A model generated the notes under the pieces. That model was not told where the DNA came from. It saw nothing but the letters and a program-made list of their open reading frames with translations, and did not search any database. 15,238 bases of DNA. Source: Akkermansiaceae bacterium UBA5688 (lineage in GTDB: Bacteria; Verrucomicrobiota; Verrucomicrobiia; Verrucomicrobiales; Akkermansiaceae). Below, piece after piece: positions 1 through 8,285 of the stretch. Where the stretch lies: positions 1-15,238 of the forward strand of contig DIHU01000249.1 of NCBI GenBank assembly GCA_002420315.1, in the 5' to 3' direction. Positions within the stretch are counted from its first letter, which is position 1; each line of letters starts with the position of its first letter. Made by a program: the position numbers and the translations under genes.

Positions 1-1
1 T

Positions 2-616
2 CCGCCGATTGAGAGCACGAAGGTCCTCGCAGTTCATCCGGAGACGCACACCATATGCCCGCCTGGAGAGGTTGGTGAACTCTGGGTGCGAGGCCCTGGC
101 GTCGCTCGTGGATACTGGGGAAAGACCAACTCCGAGACCTCGGTATTCGAAAAAAAACTTCTTGGAGCCTTCAACCGTTCCTTTCTACGAACGGGAGATC
201 TGGGATTCGTAGCAGACGGAGAAATCCATGTAACGGGACGAATGAAAGACCTGATCATCATTCGTGGGCGCAAGCTCTACCCTCAGGATATCGAACTCAC
301 GGTGGAGACTTGCCACTCAATGATTCGGCCTCATGCCTGTGCCGCTTTTTCTATCATTGACGAAGGAGTTGAATCGGTAGCGGTAGCGGTGGAGATTGAG
401 CGAGCCGCCGCTAGCGATGATAGTGTCTTTCAAAAAGAGGTGACCAACGCCATCCGTCAAGCGGTAAGCGAGACCCACGAAGTTGGACTTGCAAAATTGA
501 CTCTGCTACGGCCCGGATCACTCCCTCGAACCACTAGTGGGAAAATCCGCCGCAGCGCCCTCAAAACGAGGTTAGCTCCTTCGAAAGAAATCATTTCAGT
601 GTCTGGCGCATTATGA
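2..616 (+). CDS. Fatty acyl-AMP ligase (FAAL), C-terminal part, 5' truncated by window
   Basis: The frame is open from the first bases, so this is the C-terminal ~204 residues of a longer protein (FAALs are usually near 580 residues). Visible motifs of the adenylate-forming superfamily are GELWVRGPGVARGYW, RTGDLGF followed by GEIHVTGRMKDLIIIRG (the A8 hinge region), and LPRTTSGKIRR near the end, which supplies the A10 lysine. GRKLYPQDIE closely resembles the GRNHYPQDIE signature of FAALs rather than of acyl-CoA ligases. FAALs activate a fatty or related acid as acyl-AMP and pass it to a carrier protein, not to CoA. That agrees with the next gene, which starts with a carrier domain and overlaps this one by four bases (ATGA). 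The true start lies upstream. Family is fairly certain; substrate is not known. Confidence 0.9.
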   Translation, partial: PPIESTKVLAVHPETHTICPPGEVGELWVRGPGVARGYWGKTNSETSVFEKKLLGAFNRSFLRTGDLGFVADGEIHVTGRMKDLIIIRGRKLYPQDIELTVETCHSMIRPHACAAFSIIDEGVESVAVAVEIERAAASDDSVFQKEVTNAIRQAVSETHEVGLAKLTLLRPGSLPRTTSGKIRRSALKTRLAPSKEIISVSGAL

Positions 617-3297
617 AAAGAAGCGAATTGGAAGAACACTTGTGCGCGCTGGCAACTCCGCGATTGATGGAAGCCCCGAGCGATCTTGAGGTTGCACTCA
701 CGTGTTACGGTCTTGATTCGGTAGGAGCCGTCGAATTGACCGTTGTGCTGGAGGAGTGGTCGGGCCGCCGTATCCCAATCGACCTGCTTTACGAATGCCC
801 TTCGATTCGTGCTCTCGCCGATTATTTTGAAGGCGAGCAAACCAGTCGTTTGAAGCAGGGGTTCACGATGCTTGCCGACGCCAGCCTAGCGCCATCCATC
901 CGGCCGCAGTCAGACGGCTGGAGTCCGGGACCACCCAGCATCGTAATGCTGACAGGCGCAACCGGCTTTGTCGGGGCATGGGCCCTTGACGCGCTGTTGC
1001 GAGAGACCAAGGCAAGGATCATCTGCTTAGTACGCTGTGAATGTAGCACGGAGGGTCTGCAACGTCTTCGCGAGGCCCGCGAACGTTTCGGGCTGCCTCA
1101 ATCGGATTTGGAGCGTGTTACCATTGAAGTGGGCGATCTTAAACAGAAACAGATCGGGCTGACTAACGCGCGACTTGATCAGTTGGCGGAATCGGTTGAT
1201 ACCATCTGCCACTGCGCGGCGGAGGTTAACTGGGTGGCTAGCTACGCAGCGTTGCGCGACACCAATGTGCTGGCAGTCCAAGAACTTCTTGCGCTGGCTT
1301 GCAGAGGAAAAACGGCCGCATTCGTGTTTCTCTCATCGTTGGCAACATGCTACTCAACCGATGCTCCGATAGAGGTTTCCGAGGACGCAGATCCAGAGGA
1401 TTGGTTTGAAGGCTTACACTTTGGTTATGCCAGGTCTAAGGCGGTGTCGGAAACTCTGGTGCGTAAAGCCGGAAGTCGTGGTCTACCAGTCACGATTCTA
1501 CGCCCCTCCCTCATCACTGGCGACAGCTTCTCCGGTCAAGGCAACAAAGAGGATTTCGTCTCCCTACTCATAAAAGGATGTATCGAAATGAGATACGCTC
1601 CTGATCTCGACTGGCTCATGGACTTCTGTCCAGTCGAACACATGGCCGATGTGATTGCAGGAACCGTGCACTCGCCCTCCATCGAGACCCGCGTCCTCCA
1701 CGTATTGAATCCCCGCAAGCGGCACTGGCGGGAAGCAGTGCTTTGGATGATTCTCTCCGGTTATCCGCTGCAGCTTGAACCCTATGCCCAATGGCTGAAT
1801 CGGCTCAATGCAGCCTGCGCCAAACCCCACTTCGCTTTGCGCACTTTGCAAAGCTTCTTCGCCGAGCCGGTTCCCAGGCAAGGCGGTCTAACCATTCCCG
1901 AATTGCTCGAGGAAAGTCGGCGTTCACTGGCCACTGCGACACATACAACAGAAATCCTGCGCGAGCTACAAATTGCTGAATGCCCGCGTCTAGACGGATA
2001 TCTGCTCGATCGCTACTTCTCCTCATTTATCTCCGAGGGGTTTCTCCAACACCCACCCAGAGAAGAATGGGAGCAACTCGCTAGGCCACAGGACATCCTG
2101 CCTGCGGAATTATTTCAGTCGATCGCAGAGTCAGCCTCCGGCCACCAAATCGCTAGCGTGCTTGGGATCAGAACTATCGATCACGGATCCGATCACGGGA
2201 TCATTACCGAGATGACTGCGTGGGGATGTCGACGTGTTCGAGGCTTATTTCGCCATCGAATTCAAGCCTCCAACAAAGCCGGCCAAGAGTGGTACGGTGA
2301 TGTCATGATCAAGTTGAAACCCCTCGATTATGAAGTCCTAGACGTGGGATGCAGGGTAGCGGAACTGTGCGATGAAGATCTCGGCCGAGCCTATTCCCGT
2401 TTCCAGTCTAGACTTGAGTTCAATGGCTGCGATCGTCGCGAGTTATCGATCTATCAACTAGCGGATGAGAGGATGGGCCACTATATGCCAAAATGCTACG
2501 GAGTATGGCACGACGATCAGCGCGGAATACGAGCTCTAGCTTTGGAATGCCTCGATGGATTATTACTAATGGACTCTGCAAATCGTCCCGAAGACTGGAC
2601 GCCCCCAGCCATTGACGCGACAATCCGGGGACTCTCCGCATTGCACGTAATATGGAACGATCGTCAAGGTGAATTGCGTGGCAAAGATTGGATGCCCCCC
2701 GATCTCTCTGTCGACGACGTAGTGGAAATGAGGCCTCTTTGGCGCGGCTTGGCGGACTACGCCCGGCCGGTTTTTGGTGAGGAGGTCTATGCGGCACAAA
2801 CCCGGATCATCGATGGGCTTGCAGACTGGTGGCCGGAACAACAGGCCCATCATCGCACCTTGATACATAACGACTTCAACCCTCGCAATCTCGGGCTCCG
2901 TGACGAGGCGAACGGCCTTCGCTTGTGTGTCTACGATTGGGAACTTGCGGCATGGGGAGCACCACAGAGGGATCTTGCGGAGTTCCTCTGCTTCGTCCTC
3001 CAACCCGACACCCCAGCGAGCGATATCGAACGCTGGATCAACTTGCACCGCACCTGCCTAGAAACCGCGCTTGGGGAGAAAATTGATGCCGACGATTGGA
3101 AAGAGGGGTTCCGACTGTCACTACAGTCCTTCATGCTCGAACGGCTTCCCTTTTATGCAATGGTCAACAGATTTCGACCGCAGCACTTCCTCCTGCGAGT
3201 GGTCCGTTGTTGGAACCAACTCTATCAGCATGTCACGGTCTCCTCTTCCTCACTCATCAGAAGGACTAGCAACAAATCCACTACAATTCGAAACTAA
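613..3297 (+). CDS. Trifunctional fusion: acyl carrier protein - thioester reductase - APH/choline-kinase-like phosphotransferase
   Basis: The protein has 894 residues. Residues 1-75 form an acyl carrier domain with the phosphopantetheine serine S36 in GLDSVGAVEL. Residues ~108-430 are an extended short-chain dehydrogenase/thioester reductase domain: NAD(P) motif GATGFVG at 115-121, active-site Y272 and K276 in GYARSK, and SSLAT at 241-245. Such domains reduce a carrier-bound thioester to aldehyde or alcohol. Residues ~515-880 look like an APH/choline kinase fold: a possible ATP lysine in VMIKLKP (K567 or K569), catalytic loop HNDFNPRN at 752-759 (D754, N759), and metal-binding D775 in YDWE followed by RDLAEF. 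HND and DWE resemble choline/ethanolamine kinases. The start overlaps the upstream ligase stop (ATGA), and the end shares one base with the next ATG. Domain calls are strong. The kinase substrate and the identity of the released product are inference. Confidence 0.88.
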   Translation: MKRSELEEHLCALATPRLMEAPSDLEVALTCYGLDSVGAVELTVVLEEWSGRRIPIDLLYECPSIRALADYFEGEQTSRLKQGFTMLADASLAPSIRPQSDGWSPGPPSIVMLTGATGFVGAWALDALLRETKARIICLVRCECSTEGLQRLREARERFGLPQSDLERVTIEVGDLKQKQIGLTNARLDQLAESVDTICHCAAEVNWVASYAALRDTNVLAVQELLALACRGKTAAFVFLSSLATCYSTDAPIEVSEDADPEDWFEGLHFGYARSKAVSETLVRKAGSRGLPVTILRPSLITGDSFSGQGNKEDFVSLLIKGCIEMRYAPDLDWLMDFCPVEHMADVIAGTVHSPSIETRVLHVLNPRKRHWREAVLWMILSGYPLQLEPYAQWLNRLNAACAKPHFALRTLQSFFAEPVPRQGGLTIPELLEESRRSLATATHTTEILRELQIAECPRLDGYLLDRYFSSFISEGFLQHPPREEWEQLARPQDILPAELFQSIAESASGHQIASVLGIRTIDHGSDHGIITEMTAWGCRRVRGLFRHRIQASNKAGQEWYGDVMIKLKPLDYEVLDVGCRVAELCDEDLGRAYSRFQSRLEFNGCDRRELSIYQLADERMGHYMPKCYGVWHDDQRGIRALALECLDGLLLMDSANRPEDWTPPAIDATIRGLSALHVIWNDRQGELRGKDWMPPDLSVDDVVEMRPLWRGLADYARPVFGEEVYAAQTRIIDGLADWWPEQQAHHRTLIHNDFNPRNLGLRDEANGLRLCVYDWELAAWGAPQRDLAEFLCFVLQPDTPASDIERWINLHRTCLETALGEKIDADDWKEGFRLSLQSFMLERLPFYAMVNRFRPQHFLLRVVRCWNQLYQHVTVSSSSLIRRTSNKSTTIRN

Positions 3298-3914
3298 TGA
3301 AAGCCTCTCCGGCACGCTATCTTCACGGACCCAACGCGCTGACTTACATCGCGATTCTCGCGGGGCTTCTGACTGTTTTTTTCGCCCAAGAGTTCGGCAA
3401 CCCTGGCCTCGCGGGTATCATGATCGGACTAGCCTGCCTGGCCGATTCATTTGACGGGGCCTTTGCGCGCTTGTTTCGACGAACCGATCTTCAAAAGAAA
3501 TTTGGAGCTCAACTAGACAGCCTTTCAGACGCGATGGTCTTTGGTGCCCTTCCAGTCGCAACGGAGCTCATCTTTCTTGATTTTCCCTCCCTCTCCGTGC
3601 AACTGCTATGGCTTGGCGCTGCGCTAATCTACATGATTGCGGTGGTAACTAGGCTGGGCTGTTTCGATGTCGAACAGGCGGGAAGCGATAATTTCGTGGG
3701 CCTTCCGACCACCATTGCGGGAATGTTCTGGTGCGCCCACTGGTTAGGCTACCCAATGGCACCTTCATCTACATTGTTCCTCGCCCTGCTCGCGTGTGCC
3801 ATGCTCGCACCCCTTCGTATTCCAAGGATGGGACGCCTTGGTCTCGTCATCCTCTTGGTCTCAGTGATTATTTTAATCACCGCACATACTGAGATGCTGC
3901 TGACCGCCTACTGA
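3297..3914 (+). CDS. CDP-alcohol phosphatidyltransferase, PssA-like
   Basis: A 205-residue integral membrane protein. It carries the CDP-alcohol phosphotransferase signature DxxDGxxAR(x11)GxxxDxxxD, seen as D50, D53, G54, A57, R58, G70, D74 and D78. These acidic residues bind metal and the CDP group. About six hydrophobic segments are visible. FVGLP near residue 133 and the preceding TRLGCFD resemble the corresponding part of bacterial phosphatidylserine synthases (PssA), which join CDP-diacylglycerol and serine. Length is close to short PssA proteins. The ATG uses the last base of the upstream stop codon (TAATG), so translation is probably coupled. In this context the enzyme may take an alcohol other than serine. 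An ordinary housekeeping PssA that happens to sit here is the alternative. Family is certain; substrate is not. Confidence 0.88.
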   Translation: MKASPARYLHGPNALTYIAILAGLLTVFFAQEFGNPGLAGIMIGLACLADSFDGAFARLFRRTDLQKKFGAQLDSLSDAMVFGALPVATELIFLDFPSLSVQLLWLGAALIYMIAVVTRLGCFDVEQAGSDNFVGLPTTIAGMFWCAHWLGYPMAPSSTLFLALLACAMLAPLRIPRMGRLGLVILLVSVIILITAHTEMLLTAY

Positions 3915-4030
3915 ACGCACCGCGATTGGCATCGCCTATCTGACAAGTGATCTCCAGACCTCTTTTTTTACCCGTCCCCAGCCCGCCCACCGTCTAATTT
4001 CCTGGGCTCCAGCCAAAAGCAAAATCCAAG

Positions 4031-5422
4031 TCACGCTAGAATATCCTTCACGACATGTCCGTGGACATCAGTGAGGCGGAAGTCCCGGCCGGAGTAACGG
4101 TAGGTCAAGTTTTCGTGATCGAGTCCCATGAGATGCAGGATGGTAGCGTGGAGATCATGCACATGAACCTTGTTTTCCATTGCCGCAAAACCGAATTCGT
4201 CGGTCGAACCGTAGGTCATACCACCTTTGACTCCGCCACCGGCGAGCCAAACCGTAAATCCGTGGTGATTATGGTCACGACCACTTCCACCTTCAGACAC
4301 CGGGGTGCGACCGAACTCACCTCCCCATAAAACCAAAGTGTCTTCAAGGAGGCCTCGTGATTTCAAATCACGAAGCAAGCCGGCAACCGCTTGATCACTT
4401 TGCTGCCCCTTCGTTCGGTGCCCGTTTTCGATATTGCCATGATCATCCCAAGGTTGGCCGCCACCAAAATAAACCTGTACCATGCGAACACCACGCTCAA
4501 CGAGACGGCGAGCCGCGAGACAGGAATCGGCAAACTGCCCTTTTCCATAAAGCTCACGAGTCGCTTTAGTTTCCTTGCTCACATCAAAAGCCTCCTGCGC
4601 TTCGGTCTGCATCCTGAAGGCCACCTCGAGCGACTGGATTCTTGATTCAAGTTTGTCATCTCCTGCGCGTTGATCCGAGTGGAGACCGTTGAGCCGGTTG
4701 ATCAGATCAAGCTGTTGACGTTGGGTCCGAGGAGTGAGGTGCTTGTTACTGATATGATCAACGATCTTTTTGGGATCGAGCTTACCTATATGGCAACCTT
4801 GATGTATCCCAGGAAGGAAACCGTTACTCCAAAGTTGTGGGCCAACCACCGGTTTACCCGGACATAAGACCACGAAACCTGGAAGATTTTGATTTTCGGT
4901 TCCCAGACCATAACTAAGCCAGGACCCCATGCTGGGGCGAATTGGTTGAGTGATCCCCGAGTTCATCATGAGCAGTGAAGGCTCGTGATTGGGCACATCA
5001 GTGTGCATCGATCGAATCACGCAGATATCATCGATACACTTAGCAACCTCAGGAAATATTTCGCTGACCGGAATCCCAGACTGCCCCGATTGCTTAAACT
5101 TGAAAGGGGATTTGAAAAGTCCTCCGGTTTGTCTTTCTGTTTTACGTTCGGCTCCCGGCGGGCGCTGCCCATGATATTTCTCGAGAGCCGGCTTAGGGTC
5201 AAAGGTATCGACCTGGGAAGGGCCACCATTCATGAAGAGATGAATGATACGCTTAGCCCTAGGTTGAATATGCGGAGATTTTGGAACAAGCGGACTTTCG
5301 GCAGCTAACAAGCCTTGGTCGGCGAGAACTCCAGCAAGCCCAAGCGACGCGAATCCTCCTCCCGCGCGTTTCAGAATATCGCGGCGATTCATAATGGGCT
5401 GGTCGAAGGTTCCGTCTTGCAT
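4031..5422 (-). CDS. DUF1501 family protein, Tat-exported, sulfatase/alkaline-phosphatase fold
   Basis: The protein has 463 residues. An N-terminal twin-arginine type signal is visible (MNRRDILKRAGGGF, R13-R14, then a hydrophobic run to ~33). The conserved DUF1501 start follows (HLFMNGGPSQVDTFDPKP near residues 61-78), with MHTDVPNHEPSLLMMNSG, PSMGSWLSYGLGTENQNLPG, and later LWGGEFGRTP and GRDHNHHGF. The family is placed in the alkaline phosphatase/sulfatase superfamily. Its substrates are not established, though association with polysaccharide use in planctomycetes and verrucomicrobia is common. It lies one base after the stop of the DUF1553 gene, so both are one operon. An internal ATG at 5392 begins directly at the Tat motif and is an alternative start; neither has a clear ribosome binding site. 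Family call is firm, function open. Confidence 0.92.
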   Translation of the reverse strand: MQDGTFDQPIMNRRDILKRAGGGFASLGLAGVLADQGLLAAESPLVPKSPHIQPRAKRIIHLFMNGGPSQVDTFDPKPALEKYHGQRPPGAERKTERQTGGLFKSPFKFKQSGQSGIPVSEIFPEVAKCIDDICVIRSMHTDVPNHEPSLLMMNSGITQPIRPSMGSWLSYGLGTENQNLPGFVVLCPGKPVVGPQLWSNGFLPGIHQGCHIGKLDPKKIVDHISNKHLTPRTQRQQLDLINRLNGLHSDQRAGDDKLESRIQSLEVAFRMQTEAQEAFDVSKETKATRELYGKGQFADSCLAARRLVERGVRMVQVYFGGGQPWDDHGNIENGHRTKGQQSDQAVAGLLRDLKSRGLLEDTLVLWGGEFGRTPVSEGGSGRDHNHHGFTVWLAGGGVKGGMTYGSTDEFGFAAMENKVHVHDLHATILHLMGLDHENLTYRYSGRDFRLTDVHGHVVKDILA

Positions 5423-5423
5423 G

Positions 5424-8216
5424 TTAATCGAGATACATCAATTCGTTGCTCGCAAGCAACGCCTGACAATACTGCTCCCAACGGGAGAGTTTGTCGTCCT
5501 TTTCTTTTTCAATCCTAAGATAGGCCTGCGCAACTCGTAACTCTGCTTTCGAGGGTGAACGCCCGAAAACAAGGCGATAGGCAAATTCCACCTGCTTTGG
5601 AACTTCATCATATTCACCAGTCACCCGTTTGGCAAAAGCCTTAGCCTGATCAATAATGAAGTCACTATTCAGAACGAAGAGTTGTTGTTGTGGAACAGTC
5701 GTCTCCGTTCGAGAAGCCGCAGAAACATTTGCGTCGGGAAAATCAAAAATCCTTAACATCCCATCGAGCTGATGACGACTGATACTCGCGTATACCGTGC
5801 GACGTGTTTTGTTTTTACTGAGCTCGATCGTCGGACCACCCATCGTCGGGTCGAGATTTCCAGAGATCGCAAGTAGAGCATCCCTCCAAGCTTCGACTTC
5901 TAGGCGTCGACGATCGAATCGCCAACGGAAGCGATTATCACCATCGAGTTCTTCGTTTTTAGAACTCCCCTTACTAGAAAGTTGATAAGTCGCTGATTTG
6001 AGAATCTCGCGATGCAACCACTTAATCGACCATCCATTCTTGATAAAATTGACGGTCAACCAATCGAGCAATTCTGGATGACTCGGGGCTTCACCCAAAA
6101 GACCAAAATTGCTTGAAGTCGTCACCAGGCCTTTCCCGAAGTGCCACTGCCAAACGCGATTCACGATTACCCGAGCGGTGAGAGGGTTCTGCGGGGAAGC
6201 GATAGCCTCAGCAAGGTCAAGACGTGAAAAAGGATGATTCTTAGCCGCCTCGGGATCAGTCGGTCGTGGTTCATTTTCTAAAATCTCAAGAGTCCCCCGT
6301 GCAACCCATTCTCCTTTGCTCGCCGGGTTACCACGAATGTAGACCTGCATCGCCTTACCTCCTCCCTGGACCGCATGGGCTAGGGGATACTTGGGCTTGG
6401 CCTTCTTACGAAGAGACTCAAATTCGGCCTTCATTCGGTCTGCTTCCACTTTTTGCTCCTCATTCAAAAGCTTCGCATATGCATCATTTTCAGAGGCATA
6501 GAGAGGAGCATGGCCATCAATCCAAATATTTTTAAGAATACGCTTTTGATCATTCTCCACCTTCCCGATAATTTTATTCAACCGATCTTCTACATTACGG
6601 GCTTTTGCCAACTCCTCTGCTTTCTCAATCTCAATCTGCGAAATAGCTTCTTCAGCCTGATCTACGAAGTTTTGAAATTGATTGGATAATTCTACGATTT
6701 TATCTGGAACCTTGAGGGTTTCGACCGTGGGCTTCTCTGTAAAATTCACCACCACATCATGCCATCCTTTCAACTCAGGCAAACGCTTCATCAGGTCATT
6801 CTTGCGACCTTTCTCCAGCATTTCTCGGAATCGCTTCGTATAATGGCGATGGAGACCCGCCTGTTCCGCAAACTCGTCGTCCGAAATTTTTACCCCTTGC
6901 GATTTCAAGGTCACCAATCGCCAGCCCTCCTGTAAGTATCTACTCACTTGCCCAAGCCTCTTTTGGCCCTCTTGTTTACCGATCCCTCTGAGGTAGCTTC
7001 GATGTTTTGATTCCAAATCCTTGATGCCTCTTTGTTCATCATTGTAGGCCTTCACCTCTTTCTCTTCGACCAACGGAATTTCAGAATATCTTCGTCCATT
7101 AAACACTCCTGCTAAAGCGTAATAATCCCGAGTCGGAATAGGATCAAATTTATGATCGTGGCATCGAGCACACGACACCGTTAGTCCGAGAAATCCACGG
7201 GTCACGGTATCAATGGTATCATCGAGCTCATCTGCCTCAGCTTGAGCCTTGTCGGAGTTTTTATAATACTGAGCCCCTAGACCTAGAAACCCAAGTCCGG
7301 CAAACTTGCGGAAACGATCTGCCGATTCATTCTCTATTAAATCACCTGCCAATTGGAATTTGATAAACTTATCGAATGGAAGATCTTCATTAAACATCTT
7401 GATAACCCAATCGCGATATTGATGGGCATTCGCTCGCTTCTTAACTCCAAAAGTGTGAGCCTGATCCTCGGCGTAACGAGCCACATCAAGCCAATGCCGG
7501 CCCCACCGTTCACCGTAATGAGAAGATTCTAAAAGTGAATCAACGAGATTCCCAATCGAACTTTCCTGATCTTTTGCAGAGTTCTTTAGAAACTCGTCGA
7601 CCTGATCGGGCGTCGGAGGAAGACCTAAAAGGTCGAAGTATATTCTCCGCACCAGCACCCGAGGCGAAGCGGCAGGCATTGGGCTCAAGTTCTGCTCTTC
7701 GAGTCGGCGTAAGATGAAGCCATCAATCTCCGATCGACCCCACTTGGAATTCTTCACCTCAGGAAGCTTCGGCTCTTTGGGCGCCTGAAAAGCCCAGTGA
7801 CTAGAGGTATCAACTTCCGTGCTTTTGAGTTTACTCTCAGACTTTTCCCGAGGATCAATCGCACCCGCCTCGATCCACTCGGAAAAATCAGAGATGATTT
7901 CATCGGAAAGCTTCCCCTTAGGAGGCATCTCTAATTTTTCCTGTCGCAGCGCTTTTAAAATTAGACTCTCAGAGACATTTCCTGGAATAACTGCCGGCCC
8001 CGTATCCCCTCCTTTTCGGATCCCCTTCTTTGTATCCAGAAATAACCCTCCCTTTAACTTACCTCGATTGGCCGCATCTACGGAGTGACATCCATAACAC
8101 TTATCCACCAAGACCGGGCGGATCTTGGCCTCGAAGAAATCGACCCCGACTTCCGCCGCCGAAACCCCGTTGACGAAAAAGACAACGAGAATTTGAAGGC
8201 GGATTTTTAAGAGCAT
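5424..8216 (-). CDS. PSD1-type secreted protein: cytochrome c-like PSCyt1 + DUF1549 + DUF1553
   Basis: The protein has 930 residues with a Sec signal peptide (residues 1-20, ending VSA). PSCyt1, a cytochrome c-like domain, covers ~25-120 with heme motif CYGCH at 40-44 and a possible axial methionine M97 in EMPP. DUF1549 follows (~160-375), including HYGERWGRHWLDVARYAE and a second CxxCH, CARCHDHKFDP at 349-358. A charged, probably helical or coiled-coil insert fills ~385-630. DUF1553 (~660-910) holds LTARVIVNRVWQWHFGKGL and the Q-rich stretch before LFVLNSDF. This family is typical of Planctomycetota and Verrucomicrobiota and is normally encoded next to DUF1501, as here. A role in periplasmic redox chemistry linked to glycan breakdown is inferred only. 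The gene is visibly AT-richer than the right-hand paralogue. The start at 8216 places the signal peptide correctly, although no Shine-Dalgarno sequence is present. Confidence 0.93.
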   Translation of the reverse strand: MLLKIRLQILVVFFVNGVSAAEVGVDFFEAKIRPVLVDKCYGCHSVDAANRGKLKGGLFLDTKKGIRKGGDTGPAVIPGNVSESLILKALRQEKLEMPPKGKLSDEIISDFSEWIEAGAIDPREKSESKLKSTEVDTSSHWAFQAPKEPKLPEVKNSKWGRSEIDGFILRRLEEQNLSPMPAASPRVLVRRIYFDLLGLPPTPDQVDEFLKNSAKDQESSIGNLVDSLLESSHYGERWGRHWLDVARYAEDQAHTFGVKKRANAHQYRDWVIKMFNEDLPFDKFIKFQLAGDLIENESADRFRKFAGLGFLGLGAQYYKNSDKAQAEADELDDTIDTVTRGFLGLTVSCARCHDHKFDPIPTRDYYALAGVFNGRRYSEIPLVEEKEVKAYNDEQRGIKDLESKHRSYLRGIGKQEGQKRLGQVSRYLQEGWRLVTLKSQGVKISDDEFAEQAGLHRHYTKRFREMLEKGRKNDLMKRLPELKGWHDVVVNFTEKPTVETLKVPDKIVELSNQFQNFVDQAEEAISQIEIEKAEELAKARNVEDRLNKIIGKVENDQKRILKNIWIDGHAPLYASENDAYAKLLNEEQKVEADRMKAEFESLRKKAKPKYPLAHAVQGGGKAMQVYIRGNPASKGEWVARGTLEILENEPRPTDPEAAKNHPFSRLDLAEAIASPQNPLTARVIVNRVWQWHFGKGLVTTSSNFGLLGEAPSHPELLDWLTVNFIKNGWSIKWLHREILKSATYQLSSKGSSKNEELDGDNRFRWRFDRRRLEVEAWRDALLAISGNLDPTMGGPTIELSKNKTRRTVYASISRHQLDGMLRIFDFPDANVSAASRTETTVPQQQLFVLNSDFIIDQAKAFAKRVTGEYDEVPKQVEFAYRLVFGRSPSKAELRVAQAYLRIEKEKDDKLSRWEQYCQALLASNELMYLD

Positions 8217-8234
8217 CGGGAGGGATAGGATATC

Positions 8235-8249
8235 TTAAGCTAAGCTTAA
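8235..8249. promoter_or_regulatory. Perfect 15-bp palindrome between divergent genes, candidate operator
   Basis: TTAAGCT-A-AGCTTAA is an exact 7-bp inverted repeat with a one-base centre. It lies in the 69-bp space between the starts of the - strand DUF1553 operon (8216) and the + strand golvesin-like gene (8286), 18 bp from the first and 36 bp from the second. Position and symmetry fit a dimeric repressor or activator site controlling both directions. No convincing -35/-10 pair could be assigned on either strand, and no second copy was found by eye. Chance occurrence is possible because the arms are simple. Confidence 0.35.
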
Positions 8250-8273
8250 CGTCTGAGCGATACGAGATCTTAC

Positions 8274-8280
8274 AAAGGGG
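8274..8280 (+). promoter_or_regulatory. Shine-Dalgarno-like AAAGGGG deciding a TTG start
   Basis: AAAGGGG ends five bases before the TTG at 8286 and fourteen before the in-frame ATG at 8295. Its spacing favours the TTG start for the golvesin-like gene. It stands out because nearly all other genes in the window lack a purine-rich site before their start. Confidence 0.4.
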
Positions 8281-8285
8281 AATAT

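Noticed and set aside
2566..3048. 160-residue open frame antisense to the kinase part of the fusion gene
   Set aside because: Overlaps the catalytic HNDFNPRN and YDWE region of a well-supported gene and resembles nothing known.
613..3297. Aminoglycoside resistance gene
   Set aside because: The kinase part is of the wide APH fold but is fused to a carrier and reductase, and its HND and DWE motifs lean towards choline/ethanolamine-type kinases. Nothing indicates antibiotic modification.
3922..3969. Possible terminator: GCGAT-TGGC-ATCGC hairpin and a T7 tract between convergent genes
   Set aside because: The 5-bp stem ends 27 bases before the T run, and no strong stem directly precedes it. On the other strand only a 4-bp CTGG/CCAG stem near 4003 was seen. 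Too weak to call.
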